Assembly: GCA_003165115.1 (NCBI GenBank)
Contig: PLSJ01000239.1
Coordinates: 1-8,949 of the forward strand
Reading direction: 5' to 3'
Length of the DNA stretch: 8,949 nucleotides
From: Syntrophaceae bacterium
Lineage (GTDB): Bacteria; Desulfobacterota; Syntrophorhabdia; Syntrophorhabdales; WCHB1-27
Shown here piece after piece: positions 5,845-8,949 of the stretch. The notes beneath the pieces are model-generated. The model did not search any database. It had not been told where the DNA came from and saw only the letters and a list, made by a program, of their open reading frames with translations. The translations under genes and the position numbers were made by a program. Numbering within the stretch: position 1 is the stretch's first letter; every line of letters begins with the position of its first letter.

Positions 5845-7755
5845 CTAGAGCACATCGGTCGGCTCCCACCCTATCCCCAGCCTCTCGAGAAGCTGCGGGG
5901 TCGGGGTGCCCGATGCGTCCCACTCGTGGAGCCCGTAATACTCGTCGAGCATCCCCTCGAACCTGTCCCGGTCGATGGACTTCCCCTTCGCCATCGGTAA
6001 GCCCGCGGGCGTCGGGACGGTGAAGTACCTCTCCGGCAACATATCGTGGGCGCGCGTAAGCCCTTCCCTGATGTTGAACATGCGCTCCAGCGTGTAGCTC
6101 CTGTTGGCCGCGTCCCAGATCTGGAGAGGCGTGAGGCAAAGCCCCGTGTTGAGCTCGACCATCCGGGAAAACTCGGTGAAAGACGGGAGGTTGGGGCTCA
6201 TGAATATGGTATGGAACTTACAGACGCCCAGCGCGTCGACCGCCATGTAGTTATGCTCCTGCCAGAGGACCATCCACGCCTTGCCTTCATACGAATCGAA
6301 CCTGTTGACCAGGGGGCCGGCATACGGCGCGGGGTTGTCGCGGTAGACCCTTTCCAGCGTTGGCAGAGGCAGGTTGTAGACGTCGATGCCGGGTCTCGAC
6401 CGTATATGGTCGGCGCCCCTCGACGAGGTCGCGATCCCGAGGGCGAGCGCGGGGGTCGGTCTCTCATCCGAATGGAGGTTGCTCATCCCCTTGATCTGTA
6501 TCAGGTAGTCCTCCGAGCCCCGTCCCACCACCCCGGCCGCGCGGAGCGGCCCTTCCGCCAGGATATGTCCGAAGCCGACACGGCCGGCGATGCGCCGGAC
6601 CATCTCGATGACCGCCTCGTCGTTGCCGAACCGCAAATCGATGCCGTCCGTATCGGCGAGGGTAATGATTCCCTTTTCGAAAAGCTCCATGGCCCAGGCG
6701 ATCATGTTGCCCGTCTCCAGCGTATCCATCCCGTCGCGGTTGACAAGATGATTGCAGGCGAGCACGGTGTTCAGGTCCCTGCAGCCGACCATGGAGCCGA
6801 AGGCGCCCTGGCTCGAGTACTCGGGTCCTTCCGCGTAGGTCCCCGCGTAGGCCCCTTCCTTGATCACGTACCGGTGCCGGCAGTGGACCTGGCATCCGAA
6901 GCACGCCCCGTGTCCCACGGAAACATCCTCCATGTTCTCCGCTTCGAGACCTTCCCCATCCTCCAACTGGTTCGAGAGGAAGTTGTTCGTCCTCACGAAC
7001 CCGATGGCATTGGTCCCGCCGTAGATGAACATGGTCCCCCATTTCTGCATGGTGCCGGCGATCTTCGTCGCGAGAATGCGCTCGTTGATGCTCCTGTTGT
7101 ATTCCAGCGCCGCTTCCGGGTGCGCGATGTCGAGGCTCCCCGATCCCCTCGCGACGATCGCCTTCAGGTTCTTGCTGCCCATGACGGCCCCCAGGCCTGT
7201 CCGGCCGGCGGCGTTCTTGAAGCCGGTCATCACGGTGGCGAACCGCACAAGCTTCTCCCCCGCGGGGCCTATGCAGAGCGTTTGGACCGCGCGGTCGGTC
7301 AGCTCTTGCTCCAGGGCGGCCTGCGTCTCGAACACGTCCTTGCCCCAGAGATGCGCCGCGTCCCGTATCTCTATGCGGCCGTCGTTGATCCACAGGTAGG
7401 AGGGGATTGCCGCCCTGCCCCTTATCACGAGATGGTCGAACCCGGCAAAGCGAAGCTCGGGCGCGAAGTATCCGCCGATATTGCTCGAGCCGACAAAACC
7501 GGTGAGGGGCGATCTCGCCATGATATGGCACCTCCCGGATGACGACGCCAGAAGCCCCCCAAGGAGGCCGCAGCTCACGATCATCACATTGGAGGGACCG
7601 AGGGGGTCGCTGCCGGGAAGCGTGTAATTGTACAGCAGGTAGGCGTCCAGACCCCTGCCGCCGAGAAATCGCTTTCTCACGGACATGGGTATTTCCTTTA
7701 TCGAGACCGACCGGTCACTCAAATCTATGACGGCCAGTTTTCCATTCAAAGCCAT
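5845..7755 (-). CDS. Aldehyde:ferredoxin oxidoreductase (AOR) family tungsto/molybdo-enzyme
   Basis: A 636-aa cytoplasmic enzyme of the AOR family, full length for the family. AORs oxidise aldehydes to carboxylic acids, or run in reverse, using a bis-pterin tungsten (or molybdenum) site and one 4Fe-4S cluster with ferredoxin as electron partner. The N-terminal domain has the family motif FLGGRGLDAYLLY (30-42). The pterin-binding segment is GRTGLGAVMGSKNLKAI (184-200). The cluster ligands are C285, C288, C292 (GACFGCQVHC) and C512 (DALGVCKF). YAEGPEYSSQGAFGS (307-321) and GIATSSRGADH (440-450) match other conserved stretches near the active site. The ATG at 7755 has AAGGA upstream, and the gene lies 9 nt after the zinc-ribbon gene and 9 nt before the ferredoxin gene. 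Substrate and metal cannot be told from sequence: aldehyde, glyceraldehyde phosphate, or an aromatic reductase role (BamB-like) are all possible for the family. Confidence 0.95.
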   Translation of the reverse strand: MALNGKLAVIDLSDRSVSIKEIPMSVRKRFLGGRGLDAYLLYNYTLPGSDPLGPSNVMIVSCGLLGGLLASSSGRCHIMARSPLTGFVGSSNIGGYFAPELRFAGFDHLVIRGRAAIPSYLWINDGRIEIRDAAHLWGKDVFETQAALEQELTDRAVQTLCIGPAGEKLVRFATVMTGFKNAAGRTGLGAVMGSKNLKAIVARGSGSLDIAHPEAALEYNRSINERILATKIAGTMQKWGTMFIYGGTNAIGFVRTNNFLSNQLEDGEGLEAENMEDVSVGHGACFGCQVHCRHRYVIKEGAYAGTYAEGPEYSSQGAFGSMVGCRDLNTVLACNHLVNRDGMDTLETGNMIAWAMELFEKGIITLADTDGIDLRFGNDEAVIEMVRRIAGRVGFGHILAEGPLRAAGVVGRGSEDYLIQIKGMSNLHSDERPTPALALGIATSSRGADHIRSRPGIDVYNLPLPTLERVYRDNPAPYAGPLVNRFDSYEGKAWMVLWQEHNYMAVDALGVCKFHTIFMSPNLPSFTEFSRMVELNTGLCLTPLQIWDAANRSYTLERMFNIREGLTRAHDMLPERYFTVPTPAGLPMAKGKSIDRDRFEGMLDEYYGLHEWDASGTPTPQLLERLGIGWEPTDVL

Positions 7756-7764
7756 CGAGGTTCC

Positions 7765-7968
7765 TTAACTCTTCTTCCAGGGTCCCCTGATCTTGACGCT
7801 GTGTGCGTCGAGCCAGGTGAGCCTCCATGACGCCCCGCAATGGGGACAGTCCGCATGGTCCGCACCCGACGGCGGCCGGAAATGTCCAAGGCAGCCGAGG
7901 CACCTCACCTCGGCGTCCCGCTCCTCGCGGCTTCTCTCTTTGGGCTGTGTATCCTCTTCCCCTAACAT
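7765..7968 (-). CDS. Small zinc-ribbon/rubredoxin-like protein of the AOR operon
   Basis: A 67-aa protein with a charged, likely disordered N-terminus (1-20), then two CxxC pairs: CLGC (23-26) and CPHC (41-44). The 14-residue spacing and the CPHCGASW ending suggest a zinc ribbon, or less likely a rubredoxin-type iron site. No function is assigned. It is the first gene after the AOR promoter and leader, and its stop is 9 nt before the AOR start, so it is very probably co-transcribed and may be an assembly factor, a regulator or a small redox partner. The ATG at 7968 has only a weak ribosome site (GGGAC). The conserved-looking cysteines and the tight spacing argue for a real gene despite its size. 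Confidence 0.75.
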   Translation of the reverse strand: MLGEEDTQPKERSREERDAEVRCLGCLGHFRPPSGADHADCPHCGASWRLTWLDAHSVKIRGPWKKS

Positions 7969-8120
7969 GTCCCGGCCTACGGTCCTGTAACGTCTATAGA
8001 ATAGGTGCTTTCAGGCGGTATTCGGTCCCTTTTATGCTCACCGCAGCCTCATGCCGAGATCTTGGTGCCTCGGAAACGCCCGGATGGACGCACCCCTCTC
8101 TTGTGCCCCGCGGGTGCAAC
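7969..8120 (-). promoter_or_regulatory. Long leader of the AOR operon with alternative base pairing
   Basis: From the predicted start near 8120 to the first ATG at 7968 there are about 150 nt, long for an operon leader. On the minus strand GGGTGC (8095-8090) can pair with GCACCC (8117-8112) or, exclusively, with GCACC (8068-8064). The latter lies in the loop of a CCGAG/CTCGG hairpin (8073-8054), so pairing there would form a pseudoknot. I do not recognise a known riboswitch: the conserved GCCUCC features of the Moco/Tuco motif are not evident. The stems are short and could be chance. An open frame of 44 codons (8128-7994) also runs through it, but its ATG overlaps the -10 box. Confidence 0.3.
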
Positions 8121-8126
8121 CCCTTC

Positions 8127-8156
8127 ATTCTATTAGTTCTTTACCATAAATGTCAA
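8127..8156 (-). promoter_or_regulatory. sigma70-type promoter of the AOR operon
   Basis: On the minus strand TTGACA (8156-8151) is a perfect -35 box and TAGAAT (8132-8127) a five-of-six -10 box, separated by 18 bp. The TGA stop of the phosphoketolase gene (8155-8153) lies inside the -35 box. The AOR operon can thus be transcribed on its own, with read-through from phosphoketolase still possible. No terminator hairpin with a U-run separates the two. Confidence 0.65.
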
Positions 8157-8949
8157 GAACCTGATTTTACCTGCGTGGACGGCCATTTCCAGCTCGTTTC
8201 CTCGGGTCTGTCGATGCCGTTTTCGTACGCGTAGTTCGTCGCATCGATGATCCGGTCCTTGAGCCATTCCTTGAAGTGGGCGGCCGTCTCCCGCAGGCGG
8301 TCCACGCGGTCGATGACGTCGATGGCGAGGCTGAACCGGTCGATCTGGTTTCGGATGGCGAGCTCCAGCGGGGTATTGACGTTGCCGTGCTCCTTGTAGC
8401 CGCGCACGTGCAGGTTCCGGTGGTTAGCCCGGCGGTATGCGAGCCTGTGGATGAGCCATGGATAGCCGTGGAAGTTGAAGATGATCGGTTTGTCGCGGGT
8501 GAAGAGGCTGTCGAAATCCGCATCGTTAAGGCCATGCTCGTGCTCGGTATGGGGCTCCAGCTTGAAGAGGTCCACCACATTGATGAAACGGACCTTCAAG
8601 TCGGGGAGGTGCTCCCGAAGAAGGGCCGTGGCCGCAAGGGCCTCCATGGTGGTGACGTCCCCGGCGCACGCCATGACCACGTCGGCCTCAGTCCCCTGGT
8701 CGTTGCCGGCCCAATCCCATATGCCTATGCCCTTCGCGCAATGCTCGACGGCCTGGTCCATCGTCAGATACTGGAGGTGCATCTGTTTGTCCGCGACGAT
8801 CACGTTCACGTAGTTCGTGCTCCGCAGGCAATGGTCCGCCACCGCGAGCAGACAATTTGCGTCGGGGGGAAGATATATCCTCGTTACCCTCGCGCTCTTG
8901 TTTGCCACCAGGTCGAGAAAACCGGGGTCCTGGTGGCTGAAGCCGTTGT
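8153..8949 (-). CDS. xfp: Phosphoketolase, C-terminal part (cut by window edge)
   Basis: Phosphoketolase is a thiamine-diphosphate enzyme that splits xylulose 5-phosphate (and often fructose 6-phosphate) with phosphate to give acetyl phosphate plus glyceraldehyde 3-phosphate (or erythrose 4-phosphate). The 265 visible codons cover the C-terminal domain and the approach to it. Typical stretches are [14 protein letters not shown] at the window edge, [45 protein letters not shown] and [19 protein letters not shown], followed by a family-like ending [19 protein letters not shown]. The sequence is intact with no frame break. A GTG at 8908 is only an internal valine; the real start lies beyond the right edge. 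The gene's stop overlaps the next promoter. The product feeds acetyl phosphate for acetyl-CoA or ATP formation. The dual or single substrate range cannot be decided from this part. Confidence 0.97.
   Translation of the reverse strand, partial: NGFSHQDPGFLDLVANKSARVTRIYLPPDANCLLAVADHCLRSTNYVNVIVADKQMHLQYLTMDQAVEHCAKGIGIWDWAGNDQGTEADVVMACAGDVTTMEALAATALLREHLPDLKVRFINVVDLFKLEPHTEHEHGLNDADFDSLFTRDKPIIFNFHGYPWLIHRLAYRRANHRNLHVRGYKEHGNVNTPLELAIRNQIDRFSLAIDVIDRVDRLRETAAHFKEWLKDRIIDATNYAYENGIDRPEETSWKWPSTQVKSGS

Noticed and set aside
6046..7542. Long plus-strand open frame opposite the AOR gene
   Set aside because: It is Arg/His/Pro-rich without family motifs and lies antisense to an unmistakable AOR; a GC-rich codon-bias shadow.
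7969..8120. Moco/Tuco riboswitch
   Set aside because: The context is suggestive, but the conserved segments of that motif are not evident; kept only as an unspecified leader.
7827..8234. Plus-strand open frame across the AOR leader and zinc-ribbon gene
   Set aside because: It is antisense to two supported genes and the promoter, with no ribosome site or family motif that I recognise.

Overview
The window comes from a GC-rich, probably anaerobic bacterium. The evidence is an aldehyde:ferredoxin oxidoreductase (AOR) operon with its own ferredoxin and sulfur-carrier-like gene, next to a phosphoketolase gene. A syntroph or a delta-proteobacterium-like anaerobe would fit, but the sequence alone does not fix the taxon. 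No rRNA, tRNA or CRISPR array was seen.

Layout: (1) Positions 1-185 are the end of an insertion sequence carrying the first 40 codons of an ISL3-like transposase (minus strand). It abuts a minus-strand GntR/FCD regulator (195-860), whose promoter region (900-941) holds two perfect inverted repeats. (2) Divergent from the regulator is a tight three-gene plus-strand operon (1051-4552). It encodes a MotA/ExbB-like channel protein with a long helical tail, a MotB/OmpA-like protein and an EH-signature protein. This is the ZorA-ZorB-ZorC core of the Zorya anti-phage system. The ZorD helicase/nuclease (type I) or ZorE nuclease (type II) expected with such a core is absent: the operon ends at a 35-bp inverted repeat (4574-4660). 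(3) After the repeat comes a plus-strand gene with its own promoter for an RsbW-like ATP-binding protein (4734-5168). (4) Converging on it is a minus-strand operon. In transcription order it holds a small zinc-ribbon protein, an AOR-family tungsto/molybdo-enzyme, a two-cluster ferredoxin and a MoaD/ThiS-like protein ending in Gly-Gly. It has a strong sigma70-type promoter and a leader of about 150 nt with alternative base pairing. (5) The window ends inside a phosphoketolase gene on the minus strand, whose stop codon overlaps the -35 box of the AOR operon promoter.

How the genes fit together: zorABC would form an inner-membrane, ion-driven complex that anchors in peptidoglycan and passes a signal to cytoplasmic partners. 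Without ZorD it is a remnant, a split system or a variant that uses another effector. The AOR operon looks like a self-contained redox module: catalytic subunit, electron carrier, and a small protein that may help cofactor assembly. Phosphoketolase makes acetyl phosphate from sugar phosphates, so this side of the window is central carbon and redox metabolism, while the left side is accessory defence and mobile DNA.
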